Assembly (NCBI GenBank): GCA_903837335.1
Contig: CAILUH010000071.1
Span: forward strand, 1-37,683
Source of the DNA: an uncultured beta proteobacterium
Lineage (GTDB): Bacteria; Pseudomonadota; Gammaproteobacteria; Burkholderiales; Burkholderiaceae
Reading direction: 5' to 3'
DNA length: 37,683 nucleotides
Shown here: piece by piece, positions 26,874 to 37,281 of the stretch
Layout of the letters: each line of letters starts with the position of its first letter
Position numbering within the stretch: the stretch's first letter is position 1
Made by a program: the position numbers and the translations under genes
The notes under the pieces: generated by a model
The model's database searches: none
The model's input: the letters and a program-made list of their open reading frames with translations, nothing else
What the model was told of the DNA's origin: nothing

Positions 26874-26967
26874 GAGCAACTCCTCAATTATTTAAGTCTG
26901 TTTTGAATCCACGAAACTCTAGGTTAGCAGTGATTCGAAGCAATTCCAAGGGTTTTGCAATTTTTTA

Positions 26968-27735
26968 TTACATGCGGAAATTTTCGCCCAAATAGACGCG
27001 CCTAACGGCATCATTTTGAATAATTTCATCAGGTTTACCGGCTGCTAATACACTACCTTCACTAATAATATAAGCATGATCACAAATGCCTAAGGTTTCA
27101 CGCACATTATGATCGGTGATCAGAACGCCAATTTGGCGGTCTCGCAGAAAGCGCACAATACGTTGAATTTCGCCAACAGCAATAGGGTCAACCCCAGCAA
27201 ATGGTTCATCAAGCAAAATAAATTTTGGCTGGGAAGCAAGGGCGCGGGCAATTTCAACGCGTCTGCGCTCACCGCCTGAAAGCGATAAAGCAGGATTATC
27301 ACGTAAATGGCTTATTTGCAGCTCCTCCAATAATTCATCTAAACGTAGACGAATCTCTTTTTTGCCTAGTGCTTTACCCCCTTGAACCTGTAATTCCAGA
27401 ACCGCTTGAATATTTTCCGCAACGGTTAGCTTACGAAAAACCGAGGCCTCTTGCGGCAAATACGATAAACCCATGCGCGCTCTCTCATGAATGGGTAGAT
27501 GACTAATTTCAGTGCCATTGAGTTGAATTGTGCCGCCATCAAACGGAACTAATCCGACAATCATATAAAACGAGGTCGTTTTACCTGCGCCATTGGGACC
27601 GAGTAAGCCAACTACTTCGCCGCTTTTAACCTCAATAGTGACATCTCGTACTACGGCACGCGAACCATATTTTTTTTGTAAGTGCTGCGCAATTAGAACA
27701 GCAGGCGGAATTGCGTTTGGAGATAAAGATGTCAT
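26968..27735 (-). CDS. lptB: LPS export ABC transporter ATP-binding protein LptB
   Basis: 255-residue ATPase that powers LPS extraction from the inner membrane with LptF and LptG. Walker [14 protein letters not shown]-loop [13 protein letters not shown], signature [18 protein letters not shown] and Walker [14 protein letters not shown] are intact. It overlaps the lptA stop codon (ATGA). The permease genes lptFG are not in the window. The 94 bases after it hold no remnant of rpoN that I could recognise. Confidence 0.97.
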   Translation of the reverse strand: MTSLSPNAIPPAVLIAQHLQKKYGSRAVVRDVTIEVKSGEVVGLLGPNGAGKTTSFYMIVGLVPFDGGTIQLNGTEISHLPIHERARMGLSYLPQEASVFRKLTVAENIQAVLELQVQGGKALGKKEIRLRLDELLEELQISHLRDNPALSLSGGERRRVEIARALASQPKFILLDEPFAGVDPIAVGEIQRIVRFLRDRQIGVLITDHNVRETLGICDHAYIISEGSVLAAGKPDEIIQNDAVRRVYLGENFRM

Positions 27736-28295
27736 TTAATCGGTGTCTTACGTCGTGGCGACAAAATAGCGCGCGCTAAGGGGGGTGAGCTTAAGAGAGA
27801 GGGGTCGGTAGGCGGTATCACTAGGTAACGTTGCTGCTGATCATCGTACTGAATTTTCCAGCCAGATATATTATCGAGGGTTTGCATATTTAATAAGCGC
27901 TTAAAGTTTGCATCACCAATTAAAGTTAAAACTTCTTTTTTATCATCGTAGAGAATTTCTTTACCACGTCCCTGCATAAATTCTTCGGCAGGACCTTCGC
28001 GCCGCTCGCGGATGCTGGCAACCAATTCTGGTGTACCCTTAATCTGAACTGCTTGATATCCCTCGGGATCGATTTGAATCACACTGTCCTCGCCAGTTAT
28101 CACAATACTACCTTTAACCAACAAAATATCCCCTTTTAAGACGTAACGTTGGTCTACATCATCAATTGAAACCGAATCCGCATTGAGAATTAAGGCTTTA
28201 TCTCGATCCGCTTTTTCTGCCACGGAAGATAGCGAAAAAAAACCACAGCAAAGGCTCAGCAGAATTGAGGAAATTAAATACCGATTACTCATCAT
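27732..28295 (-). CDS. lptA: LPS transport periplasmic protein LptA
   Basis: 187-residue periplasmic protein that forms the LPS bridge between membranes. After a signal peptide ([26 protein letters not shown]) comes the beta-jellyroll OstA-like domain with [27 protein letters not shown] and [24 protein letters not shown]. The frame is open up to 28346, but the start at the ATG pair 28295/28292, immediately after the lptC stop, gives a proper signal peptide and avoids a 50-base overlap. Part of kdsD-kdsC-lptCAB. Confidence 0.92.
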   Translation of the reverse strand: MMSNRYLISSILLSLCCGFFSLSSVAEKADRDKALILNADSVSIDDVDQRYVLKGDILLVKGSIVITGEDSVIQIDPEGYQAVQIKGTPELVASIRERREGPAEEFMQGRGKEILYDDKKEVLTLIGDANFKRLLNMQTLDNISGWKIQYDDQQQRYLVIPPTDPSLLSSPPLARAILSPRRKTPIK

Positions 28296-28296
28296 C

Positions 28297-28941
28297 TTAG
28301 CGCTGACCCTGCTGTTCTCGTTCAATGCGACCTTGTACTTTGCCAAATAGGGTCATGGTTTGCGTCACATTATTAAAGCTGCCTCCCTCATTTGAAGTCA
28401 AAATAGAGAGTCCCTGCTCAAGGGTCAAGGGGTAACGCGTGTTAATTAAATCGTCGTTAATCAGCACCTGAAAGTAATCAGATAAGGCAATCATTTGGGG
28501 TGCTGCTTTTTGATTTTCAAGCGCTGGCTGTGCGGGACGAAAAATTTCAGCATGGCCAGATAAGTCCAGAATCGAAATATCGCCATCCAGGTGACCTATA
28601 TCCGCTTGTACTGATACCGGTACTTTTGGGGGTTGAAAAGAGCGCATTCGAGGCGCCTTAATATCAATAGTTGCATCGTCTTCGTAGTGAATTAATTGTT
28701 TGCCAACGACCCGATTTTTGGTTTCACCTGATTCATTTAAGGTGGAGAGCGCACCATTGGTGATGGTGTAATCCGGTATATGCAAACGCACAGGGGCAAT
28801 AGCCGGCAGAGTAGAGGGGCTATTTTTTTCAACCAACCAATAGGTTGCGAGAGTAAGGCCTAGCATTAAAGCCAGCGGGGTTAGGCCCAAGAGCGTGCGC
28901 AAAATTCCTACTTTTACCTGTTGTAAATTCCATTCCATCAT
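28297..28941 (-). CDS. lptC: LPS export system protein LptC
   Basis: 214-residue bitopic inner-membrane protein that accepts LPS from LptB2FG and hands it to LptA. One N-terminal helix (about residues 17-36, LLGLTPLALMLGLTLATYWL) precedes a periplasmic jellyroll with IPDYTITNGALSTLNESGE and LINDDLINTRYPLTLEQG. Sequence similarity in this family is low, so the call rests partly on the position between kdsC (start right after its stop) and lptA. Confidence 0.9.
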   Translation of the reverse strand: MMEWNLQQVKVGILRTLLGLTPLALMLGLTLATYWLVEKNSPSTLPAIAPVRLHIPDYTITNGALSTLNESGETKNRVVGKQLIHYEDDATIDIKAPRMRSFQPPKVPVSVQADIGHLDGDISILDLSGHAEIFRPAQPALENQKAAPQMIALSDYFQVLINDDLINTRYPLTLEQGLSILTSNEGGSFNNVTQTMTLFGKVQGRIEREQQGQR

Positions 28942-29514
28942 TTACTTGCCGGCCTTTTGCAATAAAGCATCGTAGTGGTTTTGGGCTTTTAAAATGAGAT
29001 CGCATAACTCGCGTACAGCGCCACAACCGCCGGCTAGTTCTGTAATCAAGTGGGCCTGCTGTTTAACGCCTGCATGAGCTGAAGCTGGGCAAACGATAAG
29101 GCCTGCCTGCCGCATCATTGACAAATCAGGCCAATCATCGCCCATGACCGCAACTTGATCGCGCTGAAGATTGAGATTTGTTAGTAGTTGCTCGAGGGCA
29201 ACACCTTTTTGTGTAATACCCATAAAAAGATGGGTGATACCCAGTTCACTACAACGTGCACTCACAATGGGAGAGTTGCGCCCAGTAATCACCGCACAGG
29301 CAATACCACTTTGCTGCAGCAGTTGGATTCCCAGGCCATCTTGAATATCGAAAGCTTTGTGTATTTCTTTGCCCTCAGGCCCTAAATAAATTTGTCCATT
29401 CGTGAGTACCCCATCGACATCGAGGACTAACAGTTTGATATGCGTTGCTCGTTCCCAGGCTTGGGGAAAGAGGCTCGATGCGTTACTGACTGGGGTATTA
29501 AATGCGTTAGACAT
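28942..29514 (-). CDS. kdsC: 3-deoxy-D-manno-octulosonate 8-phosphate phosphatase KdsC
   Basis: 190-residue HAD-family phosphatase that releases Kdo from Kdo-8-phosphate for the LPS inner core. Motif I is VLDVDGVLTNGQIYL, with the characteristic FDIQDGLGIQLLQQSG and ITGRNSPIV; motif IV is VAVMGDDWPDLSMM. Length is normal. It lies 38 bases after kdsD and its stop is directly followed by the lptC start, forming one Kdo/LPS-export operon. Confidence 0.96.
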   Translation of the reverse strand: MSNAFNTPVSNASSLFPQAWERATHIKLLVLDVDGVLTNGQIYLGPEGKEIHKAFDIQDGLGIQLLQQSGIACAVITGRNSPIVSARCSELGITHLFMGITQKGVALEQLLTNLNLQRDQVAVMGDDWPDLSMMRQAGLIVCPASAHAGVKQQAHLITELAGGCGAVRELCDLILKAQNHYDALLQKAGK

Positions 29515-29552
29515 AGATAAAGAAAAAGTTAACTCACCCTGATCACAGCAGA

Positions 29553-30545
29553 TTAAATTACTTTTGCAGCAAATAAATCATGCAAATTAAGCGCGCCTAA
29601 TAGGCTGCCATCGGGAGCGGTGACTACTAAATGATTAATCCGAAATTTTTCCATCATCTCGATAGCCTCTTCAGCTAGCAGGTCGGGCGGGATGGTATGG
29701 GGTTGAGTGGTAATAGCAGCCTGCAAAGTGATGCCACTTAAGTCAATCGACTTTTCAAGTAAGCGACGCACATCGCCATCGGTAAAAATACCAACGATTT
29801 TTTGTTGTTGATTTAAAGCAATAACCATACCCATTTGTTTGGCGCTCATTTCTAGAAGTGCTGCAGACAGGGTGGCATCGATATTAATTTGGGGGGTTTG
29901 ATTTAGTGGTCGCATCACTTCGCTAACATAGCTAAATTGTTTTCTGCCTAAGCGGCCACCTGGATGCGAGCGAATAAATTCTTCTGCTTGAAATCCTTTG
30001 ATGTCAAGCAAAGCAACCGCTAAGGCATCACCCATTGCTAAAGCTGCAGTGGTGCTGCTGGTAGGCGCTAAATTGTGTGGGCAAGCTTCTTTGGCAACAC
30101 TGGTATCTAAGTGTGCATCAGCTAACCGCGCTAAAGATGAAAGCGGTGCTCCGGTTAGGGCAATCAGTTTTGCCCCAGTGCGTTTAATGATAGGTAAGAT
30201 TGTAAGCAATTCACTGGTTTCGCCAGAATTCGATAAGGCTACAAAAACATCATCACGCGTCACCATGCCTAAGTCTCCATGGCTCGCTTCGGCGGGGTGA
30301 ACAAAAAAAGCGGGTGATCCTGTAGAAGCAAAGGTAGCCGCAATTTTCCGGGCAATATGACCCGACTTGCCAATTCCGGACACCACAATTCGCCCCTTGC
30401 ATTCTTGCAGCATTTCTACGGCTCGAATGAGCGTTTCAGCATTTTCGCCTTCGAGCCGATCGCGCATCGCTTGTAGCGCTTCGGCTTCGATCGTGAGGGT
30501 GTCACGGGCCAGCATCAGGGTTCGGTCACGGGTCTTAGCTATCAT
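29553..30545 (-). CDS. kdsD: D-arabinose 5-phosphate isomerase KdsD
   Basis: 330-residue isomerase that converts ribulose 5-phosphate to arabinose 5-phosphate, first step of Kdo synthesis. The SIS domain (about residues 40-190) contains SGIGKSGHIARKIAATFAS, the HPAEASHGDLGM loop and SNSGETSELL; two CBS domains follow (about 210-330, with MGMVIALNQQQKIVGIFTDGDVRRLLE). The first 10 residues may be a short extension; an in-frame ATG at 30515 also exists. First gene of the leftward block, divergent from the antiporter with 11 bases between starts. Confidence 0.95.
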   Translation of the reverse strand: MIAKTRDRTLMLARDTLTIEAEALQAMRDRLEGENAETLIRAVEMLQECKGRIVVSGIGKSGHIARKIAATFASTGSPAFFVHPAEASHGDLGMVTRDDVFVALSNSGETSELLTILPIIKRTGAKLIALTGAPLSSLARLADAHLDTSVAKEACPHNLAPTSSTTAALAMGDALAVALLDIKGFQAEEFIRSHPGGRLGRKQFSYVSEVMRPLNQTPQINIDATLSAALLEMSAKQMGMVIALNQQQKIVGIFTDGDVRRLLEKSIDLSGITLQAAITTQPHTIPPDLLAEEAIEMMEKFRINHLVVTAPDGSLLGALNLHDLFAAKVI

Positions 30546-30556
30546 GGGGTCAGTAT

Positions 30557-32539
30557 ATGCCGTCAGTCCTTCAATTAACGCTCATTTTGCTAGGCTCTGG
30601 AGTAGCCGGGGTCCTTATTTTCCGCTATTTTGGCTTACCGCCAATTTTGGGCTATTTAACCATTGGTATTTTAATCGGTCCGCATGCCCTAGCTGTCGCA
30701 AATGATTCCGCCACAGTCAAGTATTTAGCCGAGTTTGGTGTGGTCTTCTTAATGTTTTCCATTGGGCTGGAATTCAATTTACACAAATTAAAGGCTTTGC
30801 GGACGATTGTGTTTGGCTTAGGTGGCAGCCAAGTAGTGATTACGATGATTTTAGCTATGCCGGCCAGTTTTTTAATTAGCTCCTTTTATCCCTTATCTTG
30901 GCATGCATCGATTGCCCTTGGGGGCGCTTTAGCGATGTCCTCAACTGCCATTGTGACGAAGTTGCTTGCCGACCGCGCCGAACTAGAAATGGAGCATGGC
31001 CGCAATGTGATTGGGATTTTATTGTTCCAAGATTTAGCGGTGGTTTTCCTCTTAATTTTGTTACCATCCTTAGGCAAAAATCCACACGATTTATTGGTGG
31101 CCTTATCGCTCACAGCCGTCAAGCTAACAGTTTCCTTGGTACTAATCTTTTTTATTGGCCAAACTCTCATGAGTCGTTGGTTTAGGGTAGTAGCGCGCTT
31201 ACGTTCGCAAGAACTGTTTATGCTGAATTTGCTATTGATTGTTTTGGGAATGGCGGCCATTACCGCTTATTTTGGTTTGTCCCTCGCCTTAGGTGCTTTT
31301 TTGGCGGGAATGTTGATTTCGGAAACGCCTTATCGCCATCAAGTCGAGGAGGACGTTAAACCATTTCGTGATGTATTACTGGGCTTATTCTTTATTTCTA
31401 TTGGCATGTTGTTAGATTTACAAGTGCTGGCTGCTCAATGGCACCTCGTACTACTTTTATTGATTGCCCCATTAATATTGAAATTTATTGTCATTGCAGT
31501 TTTAGCGCGTATGTTTGGTTCAGGTCCTGGGGTAGCCATTCGCACCGGTTTATGCTTGGCACAAGCAGGCGAATTTGGATTTGTATTACTGACACAAATC
31601 GATGGCTTAGATTTAATTGATCCACTACTTAGTCAAGCAGTGTTGGCGGCAATGCTCTTGTCAATGCTAGGCGCGCCTTTTTTAATTCAATTTAGCGATC
31701 GTATTGCTATGCGCTTTGCTAGTACAGAGTGGCTTTTACAGTCGCTTGCTATCACCCGCGTAGCTGCACAAAGCGTGCGCAATGATCAACACGTCATTAT
31801 TTGCGGCTTTGGGCGTTCGGGTCAAAGCTTAGCGCGTTTATTGGATCAAGAAAAAATCCCTTATCTGGCCTTAGATCTCGATCCAGACCGCATAGCCGAG
31901 GCAGTATCAGCTGGAGATCATGTGGTTTATGGCGACGCTAGTCGAGAAAATTTTTTGGTTGCTGCGGGTCTAGCAAGAGCTAAAACAGTAGTGATTACGT
32001 TTGCCGATACGATTGGCAGCTTAAAGGTGCTGCATCAAGTTGAAAAACTTCGGCCTGGCATGACGGTATTGGTTCGCACCACCGACGATGCCGATTTGGG
32101 TAAATTACAGGCGGCCGGCGCTACTGAAGTGATCCCCGAGTTAATTGAGGGCAGCTTGATGCTGGCGTCACATGTTTTACTCATTATGGGTGTGCCGATG
32201 CGCAAGGTGGTAAGGATTATTACTTCAGCCCGTGAAGCGCGTTATAGCTTATTGCGTGGATATTTTCGGGGCTCAACGGATGATGATTTTAGTGAAAATG
32301 AAGCGTGGCGTCTGCATGCAGTTACCTTGCCGCCTGGAGCGGTAAGCATCGGGATGACCTTAGACAAACTACATTTAGAGCTCGATGGAATTACGGTGCA
32401 AGCCGTCAGACGCAAGCTCGCTGGAGCCGATTACACCAAGCTTGAATTAAATCCCGACTTGCGTTTACAAGCAAATGATATTTTGGTGCTTTCAGGCAAC
32501 TCTGAAGCACTAGAGATGGCTGAAGCAAAATTGATTTAG
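30557..32539 (+). CDS. CPA2 family cation:proton antiporter with RCK domain (KefB/YbaL type)
   Basis: 660-residue inner-membrane exchanger. About 12-13 helices (residues 1-390) carry family motifs GLPPILGYLTIGILIGPHAL, FGVVFLMFSIGLEFNL, ALAMSSTAIVTKLL and LLFQDLAVVFLL. A TrkA-N/RCK domain follows with the nucleotide loop CGFGRSGQSLARLL and the acidic end of strand 2 in LALDLDPDR; a TrkA-C domain closes the protein. It probably exports K+ or Na+ in exchange for protons; KefB-type glutathione gating cannot be told from the sequence by eye. Divergent from kdsD, and its stop lies 2 bases from the convergent uvrA stop. Confidence 0.88.
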   Translation: MPSVLQLTLILLGSGVAGVLIFRYFGLPPILGYLTIGILIGPHALAVANDSATVKYLAEFGVVFLMFSIGLEFNLHKLKALRTIVFGLGGSQVVITMILAMPASFLISSFYPLSWHASIALGGALAMSSTAIVTKLLADRAELEMEHGRNVIGILLFQDLAVVFLLILLPSLGKNPHDLLVALSLTAVKLTVSLVLIFFIGQTLMSRWFRVVARLRSQELFMLNLLLIVLGMAAITAYFGLSLALGAFLAGMLISETPYRHQVEEDVKPFRDVLLGLFFISIGMLLDLQVLAAQWHLVLLLLIAPLILKFIVIAVLARMFGSGPGVAIRTGLCLAQAGEFGFVLLTQIDGLDLIDPLLSQAVLAAMLLSMLGAPFLIQFSDRIAMRFASTEWLLQSLAITRVAAQSVRNDQHVIICGFGRSGQSLARLLDQEKIPYLALDLDPDRIAEAVSAGDHVVYGDASRENFLVAAGLARAKTVVITFADTIGSLKVLHQVEKLRPGMTVLVRTTDDADLGKLQAAGATEVIPELIEGSLMLASHVLLIMGVPMRKVVRIITSAREARYSLLRGYFRGSTDDDFSENEAWRLHAVTLPPGAVSIGMTLDKLHLELDGITVQAVRRKLAGADYTKLELNPDLRLQANDILVLSGNSEALEMAEAKLI

Positions 32540-32541
32540 CG

Positions 32542-35496
32542 TTATTTACTAGCTTCAGCAAATGCGTCGGCTAATTCCGGGCTGTTTTTTTTCTTATTGG
32601 ATTGCAGAACTTTTGGCGCTGTCTTCGGAGCCCGTCCTTTTTTGAGTAAAGGCGCCAAATAGACACCCGTAAAGCTGGCAGAATTTTTTGCCACTTCTTC
32701 AGGGGTTCCGGTAGCAATAATTTGTCCACCGCCTGCTCCGCCTTTAGGGCCTAAATCAATAATCCAATCGGCGGTTTTAATCACATCTAAATTGTGCTCA
32801 ATGACGACGATGGTGTTGCCCTGTTTTTTCAGGGTATGAATTACCGTCAGCAAAAGTTGGATGTCATGAAAATGAAGGCCAGTTGTAGGCTCATCTAAAA
32901 TATAGAGTGTTCGACCGGTATCCCGCTTTGAAAGTTCAAGGGATAATTTCACGCGTTGCGCTTCCCCGCCAGATAACGTTGTCGCACTTTGCCCTAATTT
33001 CACATAGCCTAAACCAACATCGAGCAAGGTTTTTAATTTACGCTTAACGACGGGAACGGCAGAAAAAAATTCATGTGCCTGTTCAATCGTCATCGACAGC
33101 ACTTCATGAATATTCTTACCCTTATAACGAATATCTAAGGTCTCACGGTTATAACGCTTGCCATGACAAACATCACAGGGCACATAGACATCGGGTAAAA
33201 AATGCATTTCTACTTTTAAAACGCCATCGCCTTCACAGGTTTCGCAGCGCCCACCCTTTACGTTAAAAGAGAAGCGCCCTGCTTCATAGCCGCGTTCACG
33301 GGCTGCAGGTACACCAGAAAATAACTCACGAATGGGGGTAAAAAGGCCGGTATAGGTTGCTGGGTTTGAGCGCGGAGTGCGCCCAATTGGCGATTGATCG
33401 ACGCTAATCACTTTATCAAAATGATCCAATCCTTCAATGCCATCATGTGCTGCTGGCTCGGTACTCGAACCATATAAGTGTTGGGCTACTGCAAAGTGAA
33501 GAGTATCGTTAATTAGGGTTGATTTACCAGAGCCTGATACCCCAGTAACGCAAGTCATTAGCCCAACCGGAATGGCAGCATTGACTGACTGTAAATTATT
33601 GCCACGGGCACCTAAAATAGTGAGAAAGCGCTCGCCCACTGGAATGCGTTTATCTGGTACCTCGATGCGTTCACGCCCGGCTAAATAATCTCCGGTAAGC
33701 GAAGCGGGATTATTTTCAACTTCTGCGGGGGTGCCAATCGCAACTACTTGGCCACCATGTACTCCAGCACCTGGCCCAATATCGATCACATAATCGGCAG
33801 AGCGAATCATATCTTCATCATGCTCAACTACTAAAACACTATTACCTAAATCGCGCAAGTGCTTGAGGGTAGCAATTAAGCGATCATTATCGCGTTGATG
33901 TAATCCAATTGAGGGCTCATCTAATACATACATGACTCCAGTCAAGCCGGAGCCAATTTGTGAGGCCAAACGAATACGCTGAGCCTCACCACCCGAAAGC
34001 GTATCAGCACTGCGCTCGAGTGAAAGATAATCGAGTCCCACATCATTTAAAAAGCGTAAACGGGAGCCGATTTCTTTAACGATTTTATCGGCGATTTCTT
34101 TTTTTGCGCCCTTGAGTTCAAGGCTTTCAAAGTAGTCTTTGGCTTCACGTAATGGCAGGGCGCTAATTTCATAAATTGCACGTGCTTGTTGGCCATCGCC
34201 TACTTTCACAAAGCGGGCTTCGCGACGTAAACGGGTGCCACTGCAATCTGGACAAGAGCGCATATTTTGATAACGCGCAAGCTCTTCGCGCACAGTCATT
34301 GAATCGGTTTCGCGATAACGCCTTTCAAAATTTGCCACAATCCCTTCAAAGGCGTGTTCACGCATACTCAGTTTGCCGCGTTCATTAAGATATTCAAACG
34401 GAATTTGAATTTCCCCCGAACCAAATAAAATCAGCTCTTGGGCTTTTTTGGGTAAATTTTCAAACGGTTTTTCAAGATCAAAGTTTGCGTGCTTAGCGAG
34501 GGCTTGTAAGAGTTTGAAATAAAACTGATTACGCCGATCCCAGCCTTTAATTGCTCCCGATGCCAGCGATAAATCGGGATGCGCCACAATCCTTTTGGGA
34601 TCAAAAAACGAAATATGTCCGAGACCGTCACAGGTCGGGCATGCGCCCATGGGATTATTAAAAGAGAATAAACGCGGCTCTAATTCTTGTAGGGAGTATG
34701 AGCAAATTGGGCAGGCAAATTTACTAGAAAAGATAGTTGCTTCACCCGTATCCATATTGACGACCATCGCTTTACCGTCAGCTAAGCGCAAGGCCGTTTC
34801 AAAAGATTCCGCTAGACGTTGCTGAATATCGGGGCGAACTTTAATCCGATCGACTACAACTTCAATTGAATGTTTGTCATTCTTTTTTAACTTAGGCAAC
34901 AAATCAACTTCAAAAATTTCTGCTTTTGCCGTATTCGTAGTGCCACCACCAGAGCGAACCCGAAAGCGCACAAAGCCTTGGGCCTGTAAATCTTGGAATA
35001 GATCAACAAATTCACCTTTGCGTTCGCTCACCACGGGTGCCAAAATCATTAACTTAGTATCTTCAGGCATGGCTAATACGGTATCAACCATTTGCGAAAC
35101 ACTTTGTGCGGCAAGTGCTAAATTGTGATCAGGACAATGGGGCGTGCCAGCACGTGCAAACAAGAGGCGAAGGTAATCATGAATTTCAGTTACGGTGCCT
35201 ACAGTAGAACGGGGGTTGTGGCTGGTGGCTTTTTGTTCGATCGAAATTGCTGGTGATAGGCCCTCAATGACGTCAACATCTGGCTTTTCCATTAGTTGTA
35301 AAAATTGCCGCGCATAGGCCGATAGCGACTCGACATAACGGCGCTGGCCTTCCGCATACAGGGTATCAAATGCAAGCGAGCTCTTGCCTGAGCCAGATAG
35401 GCCGGTAAGCACTACCAGTTTTTCTCTCGGTATATCAAGGTTGATATTTTTGAGGTTGTGCGTGCGGGCGCCGCGGATCTTGATTTCAGTATTCAT
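32542..35496 (-). CDS. uvrA: Excinuclease ABC subunit A
   Basis: 984-residue damage-recognition ATPase of nucleotide excision repair. Two ABC modules are complete: Walker [15 protein letters not shown] (near residue 32) and [14 protein letters not shown]; signatures [13 protein letters not shown] and [12 protein letters not shown]. Zinc-binding cysteines [14 protein letters not shown] and [14 protein letters not shown] are intact. A basic, low-complexity tail of about 30 residues (from [11 protein letters not shown]) makes it somewhat longer than E. coli UvrA. The gap to the divergent MFS gene is 37 bases; I see no LexA-type box in it. Confidence 0.97.
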   Translation of the reverse strand: MNTEIKIRGARTHNLKNINLDIPREKLVVLTGLSGSGKSSLAFDTLYAEGQRRYVESLSAYARQFLQLMEKPDVDVIEGLSPAISIEQKATSHNPRSTVGTVTEIHDYLRLLFARAGTPHCPDHNLALAAQSVSQMVDTVLAMPEDTKLMILAPVVSERKGEFVDLFQDLQAQGFVRFRVRSGGGTTNTAKAEIFEVDLLPKLKKNDKHSIEVVVDRIKVRPDIQQRLAESFETALRLADGKAMVVNMDTGEATIFSSKFACPICSYSLQELEPRLFSFNNPMGACPTCDGLGHISFFDPKRIVAHPDLSLASGAIKGWDRRNQFYFKLLQALAKHANFDLEKPFENLPKKAQELILFGSGEIQIPFEYLNERGKLSMREHAFEGIVANFERRYRETDSMTVREELARYQNMRSCPDCSGTRLRREARFVKVGDGQQARAIYEISALPLREAKDYFESLELKGAKKEIADKIVKEIGSRLRFLNDVGLDYLSLERSADTLSGGEAQRIRLASQIGSGLTGVMYVLDEPSIGLHQRDNDRLIATLKHLRDLGNSVLVVEHDEDMIRSADYVIDIGPGAGVHGGQVVAIGTPAEVENNPASLTGDYLAGRERIEVPDKRIPVGERFLTILGARGNNLQSVNAAIPVGLMTCVTGVSGSGKSTLINDTLHFAVAQHLYGSSTEPAAHDGIEGLDHFDKVISVDQSPIGRTPRSNPATYTGLFTPIRELFSGVPAARERGYEAGRFSFNVKGGRCETCEGDGVLKVEMHFLPDVYVPCDVCHGKRYNRETLDIRYKGKNIHEVLSMTIEQAHEFFSAVPVVKRKLKTLLDVGLGYVKLGQSATTLSGGEAQRVKLSLELSKRDTGRTLYILDEPTTGLHFHDIQLLLTVIHTLKKQGNTIVVIEHNLDVIKTADWIIDLGPKGGAGGGQIIATGTPEEVAKNSASFTGVYLAPLLKKGRAPKTAPKVLQSNKKKNSPELADAFAEASK

Positions 35497-35533
35497 GTTT
35501 TTTTAGCGTAACTTGTTAATATAGCTCTTTCTC

Positions 35534-36724
35534 ATGAATCCTTCAGAACTTCGCTCCACTCTCGCTTTAGCAGGCATTTTTGGCCTGCGGATGCTGGGCC
35601 TATTCCTAATCTTGCCGGTCTTTAGCCTTCATGCCCGCGATTTACCGGGGGGGGAGCACGCCTTTTGGGTCGGCCTTTCTTTAGGCATGTTTAATATTGT
35701 GCAGGCTTTTTTTCACATTCCCTTAGGTACTTTATCCGACCGCATTGGTCGTAAGCCAGTGGTCGTTTGGGGTTTAGGCTTATTTGTCGTTGGGGCAATC
35801 ATCGCTTCCAGTCATGATGATTTACTCTGGATTGGTATTGGCCGCGGCATTATGGGCGCTGGCGCCATTTCAGCGGCCATTTCCGCATGGGTGGCTGACC
35901 TTACCCGTGAGCAAGTGAGAACCGTGGCTATGGCGATCGTGGGGGGCAGCATCGCTTTATCCTTTGCATTATCGCTCGTCATTGCGGCACCCATTTATCG
36001 CCTCATCAATTTAAATGGCATGTTTATGCTTTTGGCAGTAATGGGTTTTATCGCCATTTTGGCAGCGATCTTTGTCGTGCCAAGTACCCCCATCAAGCCG
36101 CCTTCTCAACCAGTGTCATTGATACAAATTTTTCTGCGACCTGAATTAGCACGACTCAACGTCGGCGTATTTATTCTCAATGCGACTCAGGTGGCCATGT
36201 TTTTTGTTGTCCCCCGCCTTTTAGTGCAAGCCGGCTTTCCTTTAGCTGATCACTGGGTGGTGTATTTGCCGGTAGTACTAATCTCTTTCATCTTAATCGC
36301 GCCTTTATTAATTTATGGAGAAAAGAAACAGTGTTTACGCATTTCAGTCTTGCTCAGCATTGGTTTCTTGCTGATCTCACAATTTATCTTTATTGAGGCT
36401 GTAACCGTCTTAATGATTGCGCTCGCTTTGCTGACTTATTTTGTTGGTTTTAATTTGCTTGAGGCGCTACAGCCAGCGTTAGTATCTCGGTGGGCGAAAG
36501 AATCAAAAGGGGCGGCCTTGGGGATATACAACACAACCCAGTCGATTGGTTTATTTGCTGGTGCTGCCATTGGCGGATGGATTACCGAACACCATGGCGA
36601 GCATGCTGTTTTTATTTTAGGTGGAGCGCTCTTAAGCGGCTGGCTTATAATTGCATGGTCGATGCAAGAGCCCCCTGCGAAACCTAAAAAGTCGCCTCTA
36701 GGCTCAGTCCCATCCAGTTCTTAA
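35534..36724 (+). CDS. MFS transporter, YajR/drug-efflux-like
   Basis: 396-residue major facilitator protein with 12 predicted helices. Motif A is clear in the loop between helices 2 and 3 (GTLSDRIGRKPVVVWG). The N-terminal RSTLALAGIFGLRMLGLFLILPVFSLHA resembles YajR-type transporters, but there is no C-terminal YAM domain. The substrate cannot be told from sequence. uvrA-MFS-ssb is the conserved Burkholderiales order; ssb follows 93 bases downstream with its own promoter. Confidence 0.88.
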   Translation: MNPSELRSTLALAGIFGLRMLGLFLILPVFSLHARDLPGGEHAFWVGLSLGMFNIVQAFFHIPLGTLSDRIGRKPVVVWGLGLFVVGAIIASSHDDLLWIGIGRGIMGAGAISAAISAWVADLTREQVRTVAMAIVGGSIALSFALSLVIAAPIYRLINLNGMFMLLAVMGFIAILAAIFVVPSTPIKPPSQPVSLIQIFLRPELARLNVGVFILNATQVAMFFVVPRLLVQAGFPLADHWVVYLPVVLISFILIAPLLIYGEKKQCLRISVLLSIGFLLISQFIFIEAVTVLMIALALLTYFVGFNLLEALQPALVSRWAKESKGAALGIYNTTQSIGLFAGAAIGGWITEHHGEHAVFILGGALLSGWLIIAWSMQEPPAKPKKSPLGSVPSSS

Positions 36725-36765
36725 GCAGACATTTGCTGGTTTTACTATTGCCGTAGCGGTATACA

Positions 36766-36795
36766 TTGATGTTCATTAAGCTGTACTTTTATAAA
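36766..36795 (+). promoter_or_regulatory. Putative ssb promoter
   Basis: A -35 TTGATG (36766-36771) and -10 TATAAA (36790-36795) are spaced by 18 bases upstream of ssb. The leader would be about 15 bases and contains the ribosome binding site GGGAGA (36808-36813). No LexA box (CTGT-N8-ACAG) is present. Confidence 0.5.
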
Positions 36796-36817
36796 TTCAT
36801 TTTCTTCGGGAGACAAC

Positions 36818-37273
36818 ATGGCTTCGGTAAATAAAGTCATCATCGTGGGTAACGTTGGACGCGATCCAGAAACACGTTACTTACCTAGCGGCGACGCTGT
36901 AACAAATATTTCAGTAGCAACTTCAGACCGCTACAAAGACAAACAAACTGGTGAAATGAAAGAAACTACCGAATGGCATCGGGTGGCTTTTTTCGGCAAG
37001 TTAGCTGAGATTGCGGGTCAGTATTTAAAAAAAGGTTCGCAAGTTTATGTCGAAGGCAGTCTTCGCACACGTAAATGGACCGATCAAAGTGGTCAAGAAA
37101 AATACTCCACTGAAATTCGGGCTGAAACCATGCAAATGCTTGGCTCTAAGATGTCTGGTGCGAGTAGTGATGGCGGTGATAATGCACCCCGCTCTAAGTC
37201 TAGTGATGCAGGCGCTACCCCAGCAGCCTCGGCAGGAGCACTTGGCGCAATGGACGACGACATTCCATTTTAA
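36818..37273 (+). CDS. ssb: Single-stranded DNA-binding protein
   Basis: 151-residue SSB that coats single-stranded DNA in replication, recombination and repair. The OB fold (residues 1-110) has [47 protein letters not shown] and [13 protein letters not shown] flexible linker rich in Ser/Ala/Gly follows, ending in the acidic tip MDDDIPF that binds partner proteins. A strong ribosome binding site stands 5 bases before the ATG. Normal length. Confidence 0.97.
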   Translation: MASVNKVIIVGNVGRDPETRYLPSGDAVTNISVATSDRYKDKQTGEMKETTEWHRVAFFGKLAEIAGQYLKKGSQVYVEGSLRTRKWTDQSGQEKYSTEIRAETMQMLGSKMSGASSDGGDNAPRSKSSDAGATPAASAGALGAMDDDIPF

Positions 37274-37281
37274 ATAGGGAT

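Noticed and set aside
26880-26967. rpoN remnant or sigma-54 promoter in the lptB-hpf gap
   Set aside because: No RpoN-like peptide in any frame and no convincing TGGCAC-N5-TTGC pattern.
28296-28346. N-terminal extension of lptA into lptC
   Set aside because: The extension would precede the signal peptide and overlap lptC by 50 bases; the ATG pair right after the lptC stop is the natural start.
35497-35533. LexA box for uvrA
   Set aside because: No CTGT-N8-ACAG pattern in the uvrA/MFS gap.
36725-36817. LexA box for ssb
   Set aside because: CTGTACTTTTATAAAT near 36781 has a left half only; the right half does not match ACAG.
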